DNA from: Volvox africanus
Taxonomy: Eukaryota; Chlorophyta; Chlorophyceae; Chlamydomonadales; Volvocaceae
Direction of reading: 5' to 3'
Length of the DNA: 64,000 nt
Assembly (NCBI GenBank): GCA_030268105.1
Contig: BSDZ01000089.1
Coordinates: 2,356,001 to 2,420,000, forward strand
Shown here: positions 9,540 through 24,500 of the stretch, piece by piece
Numbering within the stretch: position 1 is the first letter of the stretch
Layout: each line of letters opens with the position of its first letter
Notes under the pieces: generated by a model
What the model saw: the letters and a program-made list of their open reading frames with translations, nothing else
What the model was told of the DNA's origin: nothing
Database searches by the model: none
Made by a program: the position numbers and the translations under genes

Positions 9540-12500
9540 ATGTCGGATAACGAGGACTTAGATGATCAGCTTGCTGACCAGCACGCTGATGGTGATGGCG
9601 AAGGGGCAGCTGCTGAGGGCGAAGGGGGCGAGGCGGCTGGTCTAGTTGAAGGCGAGGCGGATGAAGAGGACGAAGCAGAGTATCAGGACTCTTCAGATGT
9701 AAGAACGGCATCTTAGGTGGGCAATCTTGTGCACAGTCTTCAAGGGGTAAATGCTGGTCCTCAGGAGGATGACGACGAAGAACAGAACGAGTATGAGGCC
9801 GACGGATTCATTGTCGATGACGCCGAAGAGGAGGAAGAAGAGGAAGAGGAAAAGCGAGAGGCCCCAAGAAGGCGACGTAAGAAAAAGCGCGAACGTCAGC
9901 TCCGGCTAGACGACGATGACTACGACCTCCTGGAAGAGAACCAAGTGCAGGTGCGTCCCTGGCGCTGCGGCGGTTCATGTTACGCTGCGGCGTAACACCT
10001 TTGGCACGCTGGTGTATTGGTCGATGCCTGTCGAGACTCCTCCCCGGGCCGCTGCCGCAACGTGTGCTGCACTGCTGACGTGCGCAGGGGATTCGGCGGC
10101 CCACCGGTCGCAAGCGCCTAAAGAGCCAAGCAGAGGATGCGCGGAAGGCACATGACGCCGCCGATATTCAGAAGGAGCTTTTCGGCCAAGCGCTTGAGGA
10201 AGGTGGGGAGGAGAGAGCGCAGCAGCGGGCATGTACCTACATGTTTCCTTGTGCTGCCCACGGGTTATCTCTGTGCTGGGCACAAACCGGAATCGCCGCG
10301 TCCCGGAAGCAGGTCACGCGCAGCTGATATGAGTATGTATGACTGGAGTTAGAAAGCAAAGTTGCGGACAGCAAGGCTTCGGACTCAATCGACCCTCGTA
10401 TAAAGCCATGGATCTGCAGCAATACCGTGAACTTTACGCATCGAGTTTTCTCATTCGGCACTCCCTAACCAAGATGTTGACCATAACGCCATGGACAACA
10501 AACGGTGTCAGCATGACGCCCGTTGTTTTGCACTTGTGCGCTGGTGGCTTGGATGACGCTGCAAGTGCAGCCACGCGTTTTGGTGTCCGCTATATGCACA
10601 CGGTGACGGGCGAACTTCCCACCAGCATTTCTGCAACTGTTGAATGGGCCGCTTTATCACCCGTGTAGCGTATCTGGAGGATGAAATGGAAGACGTGGAT
10701 GGCCGCGACGATAGACGCAGCAATTACGAACAGGTGCGGCTTATTGCTGGTGGGGCAAAGACATTTGGTTTGGGCAAGGGCCCGTTGGGTATAGCGGCGC
10801 GGTTGGGAAACGCCCCCTCATGAGCGGGCGTCAGAGCTAGCCATGCGGAATGGAGGAGTCAAGGAATGGGTTGTGTCGGAGAGGGTTTTAGGTTCGGTTG
10901 GGAACAGCCGGTTGCGTCACGCAGGTGATGGGGTATTTTTTCTCCTCCCTAACAATGGGGTGGGGTAACTTTAAAGGAATCATATGTATTGTGCATCTGT
11001 GATGTTACGCTTGTAAAGGCAGCGCCCGTTGGGATAGCGCAGTTTGCATTCGCTAGGTCCTTTTGCCTACATGGCACCTGTCCATAGGACAGGGCTACCC
11101 TACAGTAGTGCTGTTGTATCTTATCCTGAACCATTGACACGTTGGCGGATGGAGTCCGTGCAGGCTGGCGACGAGGATTTTGACGATTTGGACGAGCAGG
11201 ACGAGATGGCGGACTTCATCGTGGAGGGCGACGACGGAGCGCCGCGGCGGCGTCACAAGCGGCGGGCTGCGGAGATACCAGGCGTTAGCAGCAGAGCTAT
11301 GCAGGCGAGCGGTGGGGGATGCGCAGACATATTATTGATGTTGATGAGGGGCAACTAAGGTACTTATAACGCAATCTTCAATATTATTGGTGGACGGTCA
11401 ATCCAGTTTAGCAGCTAAACATCTTACAGACAACGCCTCTCCCGAAGGCAGAGAAGTACGGCGCAGCTGGCCGAAAGCATCATTTTTGTTGATGCAAATA
11501 CGTGCCCAGCGCTGCAGGATACGGATTAGGGTCTGGGTTGCGAGAACTGGGAAATGATGTCGTGCTGGGCGTGGCAGAGATGTTGAGGAATGGACAGGAT
11601 GGAGCTTCGGACATGATTGGGTGCTTGCAAGTGTGAGGGCTAATCCCTAGCCCTTTGGTACTGCTGCTCATGCTACTGTGTAACCCCTATATGCATCCTT
11701 GCTGGGAAACCTTGTGAGTGATTGCGGGGTGTTTTCAAACGCATAATCACATTGTTCACGGCGGCTACCCGACGACTCTTGAATATGCACGCGTGCGGCA
11801 ACACGCACCTTGTGCGATTGCAGGATGCCTTCGATATCTTTGGAGATGTGGACGCGCTCATGGAGATGTACACAGCGGCGCGGCAAAAGCCCACGGGGGC
11901 TGGGGCTGGTGAGGCAGAACAAGACGGAGAGGGGGGTGGCGAGGACGAGGAGGATGAGTACATGGAAGACGATGACGAAGCAGCAGCGGAGGCGCGAAGG
12001 CAGCGGAGGCAGCAGCGCCAGCGGGACAAGACGTACAAGCAAGCCATGAAGGTGGGTACGTTGCCGCCGTCGGGTGGTTGGACAGGCAGTATAGCATGGC
12101 AATTCCCAAGCAGCAAGCAAATGCAAACCAAGTCTCTGTATGTACGGGTAGTACTTTTGTGCCGAATGGGTACGTACAGATCCCACGGTCCGGGGATTTA
12201 CATATGGAAAGGGTCGCATCCGCCGGCGTATGAATTCGGGCCGCCCGGCCGAGGCATGCCTGCTGGAGCATCCATTGGGGCGCTTTGGCACGTTTGCCTG
12301 TTTATGATAGGATGTGTTCAGGTGGGCTCCAGACCACAATGGCAATGCAGTGATGGCCGGACCAAGAGGAAAGCCACGGTGGAGCTGAACATTCTCACAT
12401 ACCGTGCCGCTTCGATAAACACGGTGCGTTGGGTTTGTGCACATTGGGTTTGTGCAGGTGATGGACCCTGAGCAGCTGGCGCGAGCACACCTTCGGCCGG

Positions 12501-15500
12501 AGGACCAGGAGATCAAGGATCGGGATATTCCGGAGCGGCTTCAGGTATGCAGGGTATGCATGTTGCTTGGATGCCGCGTGTTCGGCTAGCAAACATACGT
12601 AACACGGCGAGTTGGTGGTCTTAATGCACTATGTTGGATACGGCGCGCATCGGAAGCACCTCGTGTTCCGATCCTCGTGGCGAGTTTGCGGCTTTGGTAA
12701 ACAGAAGGGAGTTATGTACTGGGGGTGGGAGATGGCGGCTTTCTGCGAACATGGATGGATTGTAGCAGGAGATCCGTACTCCGTGCTCGCAGACTTTGTC
12801 CTTACGTGTTCCATGCGGTGCTAATGTGGATTACACCAGGGAAAATCTCTGTGTATGCATCGGGCCTGAGATTCTGTCGCGTCTCTATGCCCATTCATGC
12901 TTCACACTTCAGATCGGTCCGAAATTCCCAACCTTTGTGCAGGAGGTTTTGGGTCCAGAAGCCAACGGGGGCGCTGGCGGTGGCGGCGCGGGGCCCCAAC
13001 CCGGGATGGACCTCGACGCCGCAGCAGAGTGGATTTACCACACCATGCGGAACGGGAACACCCCGGAGTGGCAGCTGCTGGCGCGCGGCGTGGAAGAGGT
13101 GCGTAGTGTGGCTGTGATGATGGACGGAAGCGTTGTGGTTGAAGCAAGAGGCGTGAGAGCCAAAGGGTCATGTCTTAAAGAGTACGGGTCCCATACCCCA
13201 TCGACTGTGGCATGCTGCGCGGGATGCCTGGCTCAGTTGTGCCGGAGCTACCTACACCATTGCTGTTCCCATATCCGTAGATTGATGGCACGTACGATTC
13301 GGCAACTGCGAGTGGGCGGCTTGACGACCCGCACGCCGGTGAGCAGAGCGGCGAGGTGGATGGTGAGGACGTGCTAGGCGGGCCCAGGGCAACAATGCTC
13401 CGGCTTTCCTACCACCGGGCCGTGCTGGTTTCACGCTCAGAGGCGGGCATGAAGACTTGGAGTGAAGATGAATCACGCCACGGCCGCGTGAGGCAGGCGA
13501 TTCGCCAGGTGGGACGCAATCTTTGCGTCCTTCCGGAAAGGACAGTTTCTTTTGTGCTGGCCAGCTCTCATATATTTACTTTTTATAACAGCTGAACCTT
13601 GTACTACCTTTTCTCAATACATTTCTTCCTCTCCAGCAAGCAAACCATTATAGAGTCCTGGCGTTGTGATCGTTGCAAATGCACTCCCGATGCAACCAAA
13701 ACAATTATGCAGCAGGCGTATTCACACCGATCCTGGCCATGTTGGACTCGCGCAGGTCCTCACGCAGTTCTTTGAGCGGTACGAGGAAGTTCCGGTGGTA
13801 GCCATGTACCGCAAGGAGGTTGCGGGGCCGCTGCTGGCGATGGCAGCAGATGATGTGCCACTGGTAACCACGGAAGAGGAGATCATTCGACAGAGCGGGC
13901 TGCGAAGCAAGAAACACTATGACCAGGGCTTTGTGCAGCCGCACCATCGGCGAATACGAAGGTTAGACTTGGAACGGCATGTTCAAATGGCCAATCGGGG
14001 AGATAGCCATGCAGCGGTGGCTAGGGCCATGCTATCAGGGCTCCCGCTGGCTTGGATGGTTGGATGGCATGCTTGATGAACTGAGGACATTTGGCGAGCT
14101 AGGCATGAAGGCAACGGACGCGTGGGAATAGGAAGTGGGGATGGGCACTTCTAATCTTACAATATGAAAGGTAGGGTAGCACGGCAGAGAGACATGTAAG
14201 CTCAGAAATCTCAGAAATCCGCGCTAAGGCCTCCCGGAAAGCTTATCCGTACACTGCTTATCCGTTCTTTGGAGTTGATCTGGAAAGATAAGATGGCACC
14301 GGACTACGTCCCGAGCTTTAATCCAAACGGCTCCTGTCATAATCTATTTCGAGTAAAATCGCACCCGGTAGTCGCTTTATGTGAGACCGATGCCCGCCCC
14401 TTTCGTCCCTCTTAATCTTCAGGTGGGCCGTGCTTTGGGCCGTTTTCGACCTGGCTCTTAAGTTCCGTGCCCTGACCCAGCGGCGCGATCGGGCCATTGC
14501 CGCCCTGTCTCGTTCCCGTGACCTGCTGCACTCGACACTGGCGGATATTGACCCAGTCAGTGAGCGGGCGGCCCAGCTAGACTTCGACCTACGTTCGCTG
14601 GATGAGTGCGAGATTGCGTTGCAGGTGTGAATGGTGGGCGGCGTGGCAGCGGCTTGGTCATGCCGTTACCGTCAGCCTCATGACGCGCATGTTACCTTGC
14701 GTTGGCCATCTTTGTTCCGCTTGGTTGGGAAAAACGGCGTGTTGAGCAGGGCAGACTACTGGGAACTGTAGCCGGCCTAAAGCGCTCCCCGTGCCAACAT
14801 ACGGCCTGGTGCGCGCACGCTGTTCATCTGGCTGCTTCCTGAAAGGCGCTGGATCACTTAATGATTAAACAGGCACAAGCCATGGCCTTTTGATAAACAC
14901 ATCCATATCGCGATGTGTTCGTGCAGGAGGCTAACAGCGCAGAGGCACTGGCTGACGTGCAGCAACGCATGAGCCAGGTGCTGACAGCGTACCCCGAGGT
15001 GCAGATGGCGGCGTTGTCGATCAGCAGCGGTGCGGCACACGGGATCAATGCCACACGCCGACCCAACCGAGGCATGGGAAACAAGACGGCGAGACTGCTG
15101 GGAATGCAAGTGCGTGGGAGCGGGAGTAAACTGTCTTGGAACAGTTTAGCAGTAGCAATATGACGAACTTGGTGTTGCACTTCGAAACACGTTGTGGCAA
15201 GGCGTCGTGGTAGCTCAGCATTTTGGCAGCCCAGTGAAAGGCAACAACCAAGACGTGGGGATCCGGATCCCAACGCTTAAGCACAATGTGGCTTTGTTTC
15301 TTATACAGGTCCAAATTTACGCCATATTACGGCGGAAAGGGATGGTTTCGTATTTTGTGCGGAGCCGCATGTGAAGCCCCTTTCTTTTATGGCATCAGAG
15401 GCTCTGTACCGTTTGACTAACAGTCCCTTGGTTGCAGTTGATAGATATCCCTAGGGCAGTCGATATCCCCAGATGCCCCGTGGTACTGAAACGAAAATGC

Positions 15501-18500
15501 TCCGTTGATTGTGATCGTGAGATCACTTGACGGGGCATGTTCGCAACATCCCAGTCGAAGGCGCCGTGTCCTGCAACCGTAGGTGAAAGCAGCCACTGAC
15601 GACCCTGGAGCCACACCGAAACCCGGCCAGTAATCAACATGACTACGGCTGTGCGTCCCCTGGTCCCCGGGTTCCGTCTCTTAGTTACTTTGAGCTTTCG
15701 CATTTCCCTGCGGAATCAAGTATTGTGGCCTTGTTTTGCTGGTCCCCATATGCAGGATCTGGTGTCGGACTTCTGCCTGACATCTGCGCAGTTCCTGGCG
15801 AATCTTTCGGATGAGGCTCATGCCTACGAGCCGCCAACGCCTGCTGGATCCATTCTGGACTGGGCCAAAGCGGCGCTGGAAGACCTCAAGGCGAAACACC
15901 CCGATGTAGGAATGCCCGCACGCGCGTATGTCAATGGAAGTGCACCATTAAGAATCAACGAGAGGAAGCCTTTAACAATTAGTTTCTGAGCGATTGGTTT
16001 CGGAAATACTGCTTCGGTTGTTGCCACAGGGGTATAATGGTCTGGGAAGTCCGGTTTTCGAAGGTTACCCGGTTGTCTTGAGACTCCCTGTTTAGTTGGC
16101 CAGTAACAAGTGCACGTGCGCAATAAGCTTTTTTCAGCGGGGGCGCCTCCCGCACACCTCAATACAGTATCATAGGCTTAAACCCAACAGTTATCGTTCG
16201 CACCTGTGGCCAACCTTTCCCGCCACCAGAATGCCACCATCGCAACCTTTTCGCCGGACAACCTCGTTAGCCAGGTGAGATCACGTCGCTGCCCCTCATG
16301 GAGGTTGTAGCGTTGTGCATGCACTGTGTTCTATTTTTCACCGTGTGATGGCGATGGGCTGCGTGGGGTCACCTGCACGGTGGGAGGTGAGTTAGGGAAT
16401 GCGTCTTAAGCTTAAAGCCGCAACGCCCATTGACGGCCCACCGACAATGCATTACCATATGCATACCACGCGTGCGCAACACGGAGGTAGAACATTGCCC
16501 TCGTGTACAACATCCCGAATCCCTGCTCCACCCCGACGGCTCTGCTCCGTTTGGACTCCGTAAACGACGTCTATTGTCTCCGCGTCTTACAATTCCCTTC
16601 TGGAGTAGGTCCGAGCTGCCGCAGTGGCGAACCTGGTCAATGACGTGGGGTTGAGAAACTTCCTTCGCAAAGAGTTCCTCCAGGACGCGGTGGTGTCATC
16701 GGATGCCTCCGAAGCAGGCCAGGCGGTCTTGGACCCCTTTCACAAGTAGGTCGAGCGGGAAGTGGCTAGAACTGGGATAATGGGGCAGAGGGTCCACGGG
16801 AAAACCGCCACACGAGAAGTTGACATGAAATGGCAGACCGTGTCCGCATGCATTTGTCCGTTTTACATCGCAAGCAAAGCAGAGAAATTGGACCAAGCAT
16901 ACTCACCGTGGTTTTCTGGGAAGCTGCTGAGCAGATATCGTTGGGAAGCGGCTGTAGCCTTATGAAAGCGCAGCTGCTAACAGCTTTTGAGGTTGAATGT
17001 ACAGACCGGAAAGACCGTTTGGTTGTTTCCGGTACCGCCTTGCTCCGCCCGGCAGGTACGCCCTTGCCGCCCGCCTGCGCAAGAAGCCTCTGAACACATT
17101 TGTCGGTTCGGATCTGATGTTGCGGTTAGAGGAGGCCAATAAGGAGCGCCTGGCCCATCTTCGGTTACACATGGACCCTGCGAACCAGGAGAAGCTAGTG
17201 ATGACAGTGGCGGAATCGTACAAGTCCAGTGAGTGGGGAAGGTCCTATGTCGCCACCAGCTGCTGACAGAGTGCATATGCAAGCTTTTCACCGTCAAAGG
17301 GGCCGTCTCAGCTAGCCCTCCTTCCTTTTCGGCGGTGTGGCCGGGAAGACGTATGTAGGCGGGTGGCTGGGCGGGGGGAGGTCTAAATATGCTTGAAATG
17401 CAGGGAACGTGAGTCGCAGCGCCGCATGACCGGAGGCACAAAATTTCGCCTTTGGGGGGATTACCTAGTTGCCTGATGCCTGGTTCAATAAGAAGTCCAG
17501 CACGCGATGCATGCCGGCACTTCAGCTCGTGCACAAGAGGAGACCTGCTTGCTACATCGTCCTTTCTGTAGGCGATCTGAGCGCGATTGCACAGCAGTGG
17601 AACACATTGCGCCACGAAATTGTCAAGTCGGTGCTGGAAGGGCATTTGGTGCCCGCCTTCCGCACGCACTTCCAGGGCAAGCTCCTTGCGGAAGCAAGGG
17701 AATGCGCATTGCGCCAGTGAGCTGGGCGCCGCGCGGCGAGCTAGTGGCAGTTCTAGATTTGCTGACCATGGGATCTGAACTTTTAGTGAATATAGCTCAG
17801 AGAAAACGGGAGTGCGTGGGGCTATCAGTGAGGATGTTGCCTCATCGAATCCTTGAGCGTGTGCGCCGGGAAAGGAAATGTTTACTTGGATTGTGTCGGG
17901 CCCTGCTGCGGCAACCGTAGAGAATCCTTCATGCTGTGAAGGGTTTAGGCAAATGCACGGGGAGTTCCTCGCCATGCGACCTGCAGGGCCTCAGCGCGCA
18001 TTCTCACGCGCGCAGCTGCACCTTGGGTACTCTCAGTCCTGCACCTGGCACCACACAGGATGTTTAGGTCAGGCTGCTAACGCAACTTGACAATTGACAT
18101 TTGGGTGGATATGAATATTCATAGGTACGCCGAAGCGCTCTGGCACGTGGCCACAGCGGGGCCGCTGCGCCTCGCATTGGCGGACGCGGAGGATGAGTTC
18201 CTGACCCACCCGCGCCTGTGCATCGTCGTATATGGCAATCAGGTGTGAGCAGCAACCCGGCTGGAGGCATTTATAATGTCCAGAGTGACAAATACCTTTT
18301 CACCTGCACCTTTCTGGGCAGCCCTGTGCCGAATGCCAAATCCGCTCCCGCACTGTGCTGCCCCGACCATCGGACCTGTGAACAGGTGGTGGCGGGCGGG
18401 AAGCCACTGTCCTGGTTGGCATGGCTTTTGCATGTCCGTGATCGCGCTCTCTACTTGCTTTCCATGGCATTTCCTACCCCTCTGTACTTCCTTATCCCTT

Positions 18501-21500
18501 CTCGTCCTTGCACACCTCGGGTCCCTTACTAAAGGAGGTGAACCCCGCCACGGGCCAGCCTAACAACACGGCGGTGGTTTTTCTCAACGAGCTCGGCAAC
18601 ATGGTGGACTTCTTCTTTGCGGGCCAGCTGTCCGGAAACATTAGGCGCAGCGGACAGGGAGCGGGTGCAGTGTTCACTGATCCGGCCAAGGTGGGCGCGT
18701 CGTGGGGGATGTCTGGGCATGACAGGCATGGCGGTGGAGGCGCGACGCAATTCGTTCCCGGAGGCTATGGAAAGGCTATAGAAAGCTGCGCCCTCTACAA
18801 GCGCCCTGAATTCGACGGGCATGAAATAGCGGTGGAAAGGAGTGGCTTAAAGTTAACGTCTCGCTCCCTTATCGCCTCTCATCACCTTACCCGCAGTCCA
18901 AAGATGCCACGCGGATTCGCGAGAAGTTGCTGGAGCACCTGCCCCACGCGGTGCTGGTGGGCATTTCCGCCCCGCAATGCCGCCAGCTGCACGAAGACAT
19001 CCGTAACATCGCGGACTCATTGCTGGAGCACAGCGCTGAGTGAGTGGGACATGGGGCCGGAACGGGACTGGATAACTGTGCAAGGCCTTGCGGACATGGC
19101 TCGCCATACGAATATGTGTGCCGCCTTTTCTGTATAGCTATGCAAAGACCTTGGAAATAGCAATCACCGGCAGGTTATACACGTGCTTTTATATGGACAA
19201 AATTACATTAGTTACCGCAAGGTCCCCGTGCTAGGGCGGGCGTAAGTCCCTTTCAGTGTATTGGCGAACAACCAGCGACGGCATGCCGACATATCTAGCA
19301 GGCCACCGCGAAACACCTGAGCTCGTCATCACCCTTTCCTCATGTATGCTCAGCGGCTCTGTCCTCAAGTATGCCATTGAGCAGTCATACTGAAGTGCCA
19401 ACCAGAAATGCCGATATTAGGTGTAGGTGATGGCGTTTGTTATGCTTAGTACCTCATTGGGAAATGCATGTGCTTCCCTGCGCTTGCGGGCCGTACACTT
19501 CAGCGGCGTTATATTTCTCGTTGGTCGTTGAATGACCAAGTTCGCCACACGGGGTATATATTGAGGCTACCATCTCTCCTGATTTGATTCTCGGCCTCCC
19601 GTTCGTCACAAAAGTTCGGCCCACTTGGCAGCCTACATTTCCCCCGTATTCTGTGGTTTGCCATCGCGATATGTAAGACATGCTTCCTTGCAGTAAGCGC
19701 GCTGGCAAGATGGTTTACCTTGGGGTGCTTTATTTGGTCTGCCTGCCTGCTGCTTTATCAAACGCATGTAGAACTCGTTGCAGCAACTTGAGCACCATAT
19801 TACAACTATGGAGTACCGTGTGATGCAGTGCCCTGCAGGACCACGAGACTCGCGGTATCTACTGCTACCCGGTGGACGAAAAACTGGCCAAGCTGTGGGA
19901 AAATAGCAGTGCGGCCAGGTCGGAGCTGCGCGAGCACGCTCCGCTTGTGCGGCGAGCAGTGGGACTGGGACGTAGCGCGCTGGACCCGCTATCGTTGCTG
20001 GCTGCGCTGTGTGGGCCGGACAGGGAGGTGAGAGATTGGGACGGCCGCAGTTGGAGACGGGTAATTGAAGGAGGACCGAATCCGCTGGGCAACAGAATAA
20101 GGGTCCGCGTGTGTGTTGGAGTTTGGGTTGCAGGCCAAAGACACGGATATTGGTACAGGAGTGAGGAGCCCGAAAAGAAGCCGGGTGGTGTGTTGACAGA
20201 CATTGTTCAGCGGCTCCCCGCATCGTTTGGCGTCGGTCCCGGTCCTTAGTCGGTTCATCACACCGCTCCCTTCTGCCCCACCATTCCTCTGTACCCTGCC
20301 CTGTTGCCCAGGTGCTGTCGCTGAATGTGTACGACATGCAGGATGCGCTCAGCAAGGATGAGCGCATGGCAGCGGTGACACGAGTCATGGTGACCGCTGC
20401 GGCGCAGGTGTGTGTGTGTGTATGTGTGCCTGGTTTTGTTTTTCATATGCCGGCTGGCGTGCCACTTATAAGCGCTCAAGCAGGCTTATTGCAAAGCCGT
20501 ATGGGATCTGGACCAACTTGCGAAGCCAGGCGGTGGCGCCCCTGGATTGATACGGTTCTGGATTGTCGCGTACGCTCCCACAAAACCACAACGGAGCGAT
20601 TGGATCCGCTGCCGCGGGGCTCATTTGTGCCGGTGAATTTAGGGCAATTAAATGGTGATGTTGTCGCTGTGGATCCGCAGCGCGTATGATATATTCAATT
20701 ACATCAGTAGTGCGACCGGCTGTGCGTCTTCCCTATTCCCGATTTGCCAACACTACCATAGACTGGCGTGGATGTGAACCTGGCGTGCAACGTGGCGTGG
20801 CGCTCGGAGCTGCTGCAGTTCGTGCCTGGGCTGGGCCCGCGCAAGGCGGGAGCACTGCTGGCAGCCCTCACGCGCAACCGTAACAAGGCGGAGAGCCGGT
20901 CTATGTTGTACAAGGACCTGGGGGTGCTGGGCAAGGTGGTGTTCAGGTGAGAGGCTAGGAGAGGACCCGGCTATTCCTCGTCCATGTCATCCTTAGGGAT
21001 CAAACCCGTATGGCGTAACAATGGTTTGAATGCCGCATGAGGAGGCGGAAGACAACAGGGGCAGCTAATGGCATAGCGCAGGTCAGAGGTACCACACACC
21101 GTGATCTGACCTGAGGTGCAAGCATACACAGACGAGCTGCATGCATTGTCGGCTCCCAGGATAACGGGATAGAACTGCCGAAGCACGACAGGAAACCCTT
21201 CTCCTTTTTAAGGAGCTAACTTCATATCACCGCCAGCAGGCCACGCTGCAGCTGACTAGCTTGGCCACACACTCAACCGTGTTGCGCCACATCTTTCACC
21301 TTAGTACCGACAGCATCATAGAAAGTGTATTGAACTGCCTTTTCCTTAACGGCATCATATGTCTGCGAGCGGGCGCGTTTCCTCGTCGTTCACCACCTCC
21401 ACGTCTCTCTGCTCCCTGATGGCATTAGGAATGCCGGTCCCTACCTGCGCGTGCTCAAGGTGCCCGGCATTCGGCATCTGGAGAACCTGTCGTTCCGCAC

Positions 21501-24500
21501 GCTGGACAACACGCGCATTAGCCCCGAGATGTACCGCCTAGCCATCCAGCTCGCGCAGGCAGCCGCCGGTGGCGGGGACGCGGAGGAGGCGCTGGAAAAG
21601 CGCGACAAGGTACGATGGTGGTCAGGGACGAATAGATGAAACAGGAAGGAGGATGTGCCTTCCTTAAGCCTTTTCCTTAGACAGAGTCCTTGCAAGGATC
21701 CGCAGCCGCCACCCTCCACCACCTGCATCTTCCGGTCCCTGCTTAAACCAACGGATGCTAGCGCCCCTCCCAAAACTCTTGATCTTTCGCACCAGATCGA
21801 GTGCTACGATTTGGAGGCCTTCATGAATGATGTGGGGATGACGGGCCCCAGCCCCGGTCTAGCTTCTCTCATTGACATCGTGGCAGAGCTGGTGTGCCCC
21901 AACCTGGAGCTGAGGCCGCACTGGGCGGAACTGACTTCATTACAGGTGCGAAACTGGATGTCTGAGGTTGTGGGATTGCGGCTGGGTTTTGCGCATGAGT
22001 GCATGCACGCTAAGAGTGTCAGGAAGGGTCTGGGAGGGTGGATTCCAGTTACAAGTGATGGGGGTGCTAGGCACAGGCGGCTTGACACGAGGACAAGGAA
22101 CACCGATACGTTGGAGGGGGATGGATCCTTGGGCGGCTGGATGTATAGCGCATATACGCGGTCTGGTCCCGTTATTGTTGTTGCTATAGTTCCTCCTTAC
22201 AGTGATGCGCGTTACACGCACGGTGCTTGCGGACTTGTACTGTTGGCCTCTGGATCACTGACGCAATTGATGGTCATGCGTGTCATACAGCCTCATGCGT
22301 GATGACCCGTCGGGATTCCTTCATTCTGTCTTTTCACTAAGGCTCGCTTCACACCTTTTGCATCTTTCTGGACTATCCATCTGTAGGTGTACGTGCTTTG
22401 CAACAATGAGAGCGAAGAAAGCCTGCGGGAAGGACGCCTCGTGGATGTGAGTTCACTGCGCGGGTGGGTGGCTTGGGTGTAGCTGAGGTTTGTGCTGCAC
22501 GGGCCGTCTAACCGGGCAGTGGCCCTACTGGTCAGTGCACAGGGAGAGAGCCCATGCGCACCTCTCAAGTTTATGAAGGTGGGACGGGATAGCGTAGGTT
22601 GAAGGGATGTTCTGGACTGAATGCAGATCACAGTTTGGCACGACGTGATGGTTTAGGTGGCATGGAGGTCAAAGACGACTTTGCATGGTTTGCCGCCTGG
22701 TCCGGGAAGGAATCAACGCGACCGTACGGCCAAGAGATGCTGCTGAAAGGTGTTCACAACTTACTCACAGGGGCATTGCGCCTGCCCGCCGCGTCATGCG
22801 TTCCCATGCCTTGGGTTGGCAGGTAAAGATTACGTACGTCACCCGTGATGCGCTCAAGGTGGTTCTTATCAACAGTGGTACCGAGGGCATGGTGCGGGCC
22901 GAGGACGTCAGTAGCTCCGGAACTTACAACGGCCGCGTGGGCGGGCCTGAATGGCAGGCGGCGATGCAGTCGCGACTCAATACAGTGGCGCGAGCACGCA
23001 TCTTACGGGTGGAGGAGCAGCCGGACCCCAGCGGGGAGGGCAAGCGGTTCATGATCATGCTGTCCACAAAGTGAGAACATGCCTGGGATCGGTTATTTTA
23101 GTTGTAGTGGCCGGGTGCGATGTACCGACATGACCGGTGTTTCGTGTTTCGTGTTTCGTGTCTCTTGTGGGTTCCGGTAGCTAGCTTGGACCATTTGCAC
23201 GACGTCGAGCTGAAGTAGGGAGAGTACTGAGGTCATCATATCTTATGAGCTTCATACCAAGACTAACTTGGCAGCTGTCCCATGCTCCAGTCACATGCCA
23301 ATCCAGGCGTACTGTGTAAGCCCTAGACATGTTTAATTGTGTTTTTGCAGGTCAACGGTCGTGAACGACGAGAACGGCTACTACGAGAACCGCATGTGCA
23401 GAGACCGTGAGCCTTATTATTAGTGAGTCCGATGAAGGGTTGGTCCATCACCTCTTTTCCTCGTTTTCCGGTGTCCGTGGGGCTCGTCATGCCGCAGCAC
23501 GGCACCCCGCGCTGCTCCGGCGATTATCAACTAACCCGATTATCAATCCCATTGCCTCCGCTACCAGTTCTCGGGAGCGCACTGATGCTACCAAGCGCCG
23601 CGTCGACGAGCAGCATAGACCTCGCGAGCAGCAGGTGCTCGTACGGCCCATCCGCCACCCCATGTTCAGGAATGTGTCGCAGGTAGGATATTTGGGGGGA
23701 CATAACGACCGGTACAGAGTTGGGTGGGAGTGTGAGACGTCGTTGCACTCAGGGTCTCTTTCTTCTATGCCGGCCTGTAGCGAGTGCGCTTGCGGCTTTT
23801 GGTTTGCAGCGCACTTTCGTATGAAGGGGTTTCTGCAACGTGAAACAGGCTCAACTCGCGACATGGCCTGACCATTGCATTCCGCTGGATCCAGGGATAC
23901 TAGGGCCGCCTGGTATGGCCCGTGTCTCCTTACAAAGGGAAAGCCTTCTGAACTAACCATTCCGTCGAGTTTGCCGTAGTGTACTTCTTCTCTCTCTCTG
24001 CTGGGTCCCTTGCCCGTTCCCCGGGCTGCGAGCTGGTTGTCCCCGACCAACCCTGCGTACTCCTTTGCCTTCATCCTAACCAGATGGAAGCCAACGCGTC
24101 GCTGAGCGATGAGTCCGTACCTGTGGGTTCGTGTATCATCCGGCCAAACGTGCGCGGCAACCCCAATGTATTGGATATTTCCATCAAGACGGCGCATGGA
24201 CCCACCTCTCACGTTCCCATCGTCATGTTAGTGCAGCTGCAGGAGAGCGAAAAGCCACAAGGAAGAGGTGAGGGGCGAGGAAGTTTGGCGGGAAAGGGCG
24301 AACAATGGCATCTGGTTGGGAATTTCCACGCGCATCGGTCGCCGCCCGGATGGGCCTTAGCGCTGGGTCTCTTGTTTGCCGGAGTGCAGGAGTGAGATCG
24401 CAGGGGTTCCGGCCTATGTTTTGATACTAGCAGATAACCCCAGTGAGTGTTAAGAACGGGCACATGGTAACGCAGATGGGGCGATGTTGCCCGCGTTTGA

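Noticed and set aside
11668..12516. A 282-codon minus-strand open frame
   Set aside because: It is antisense to SPT6 exons 11824-12051 and 12458-12544, which match the family with correct phases.
16977..17975. A 332-codon open frame on the minus strand
   Set aside because: It lies antisense to in-phase SPT6 exons with clear family similarity, so it is a shadow frame.
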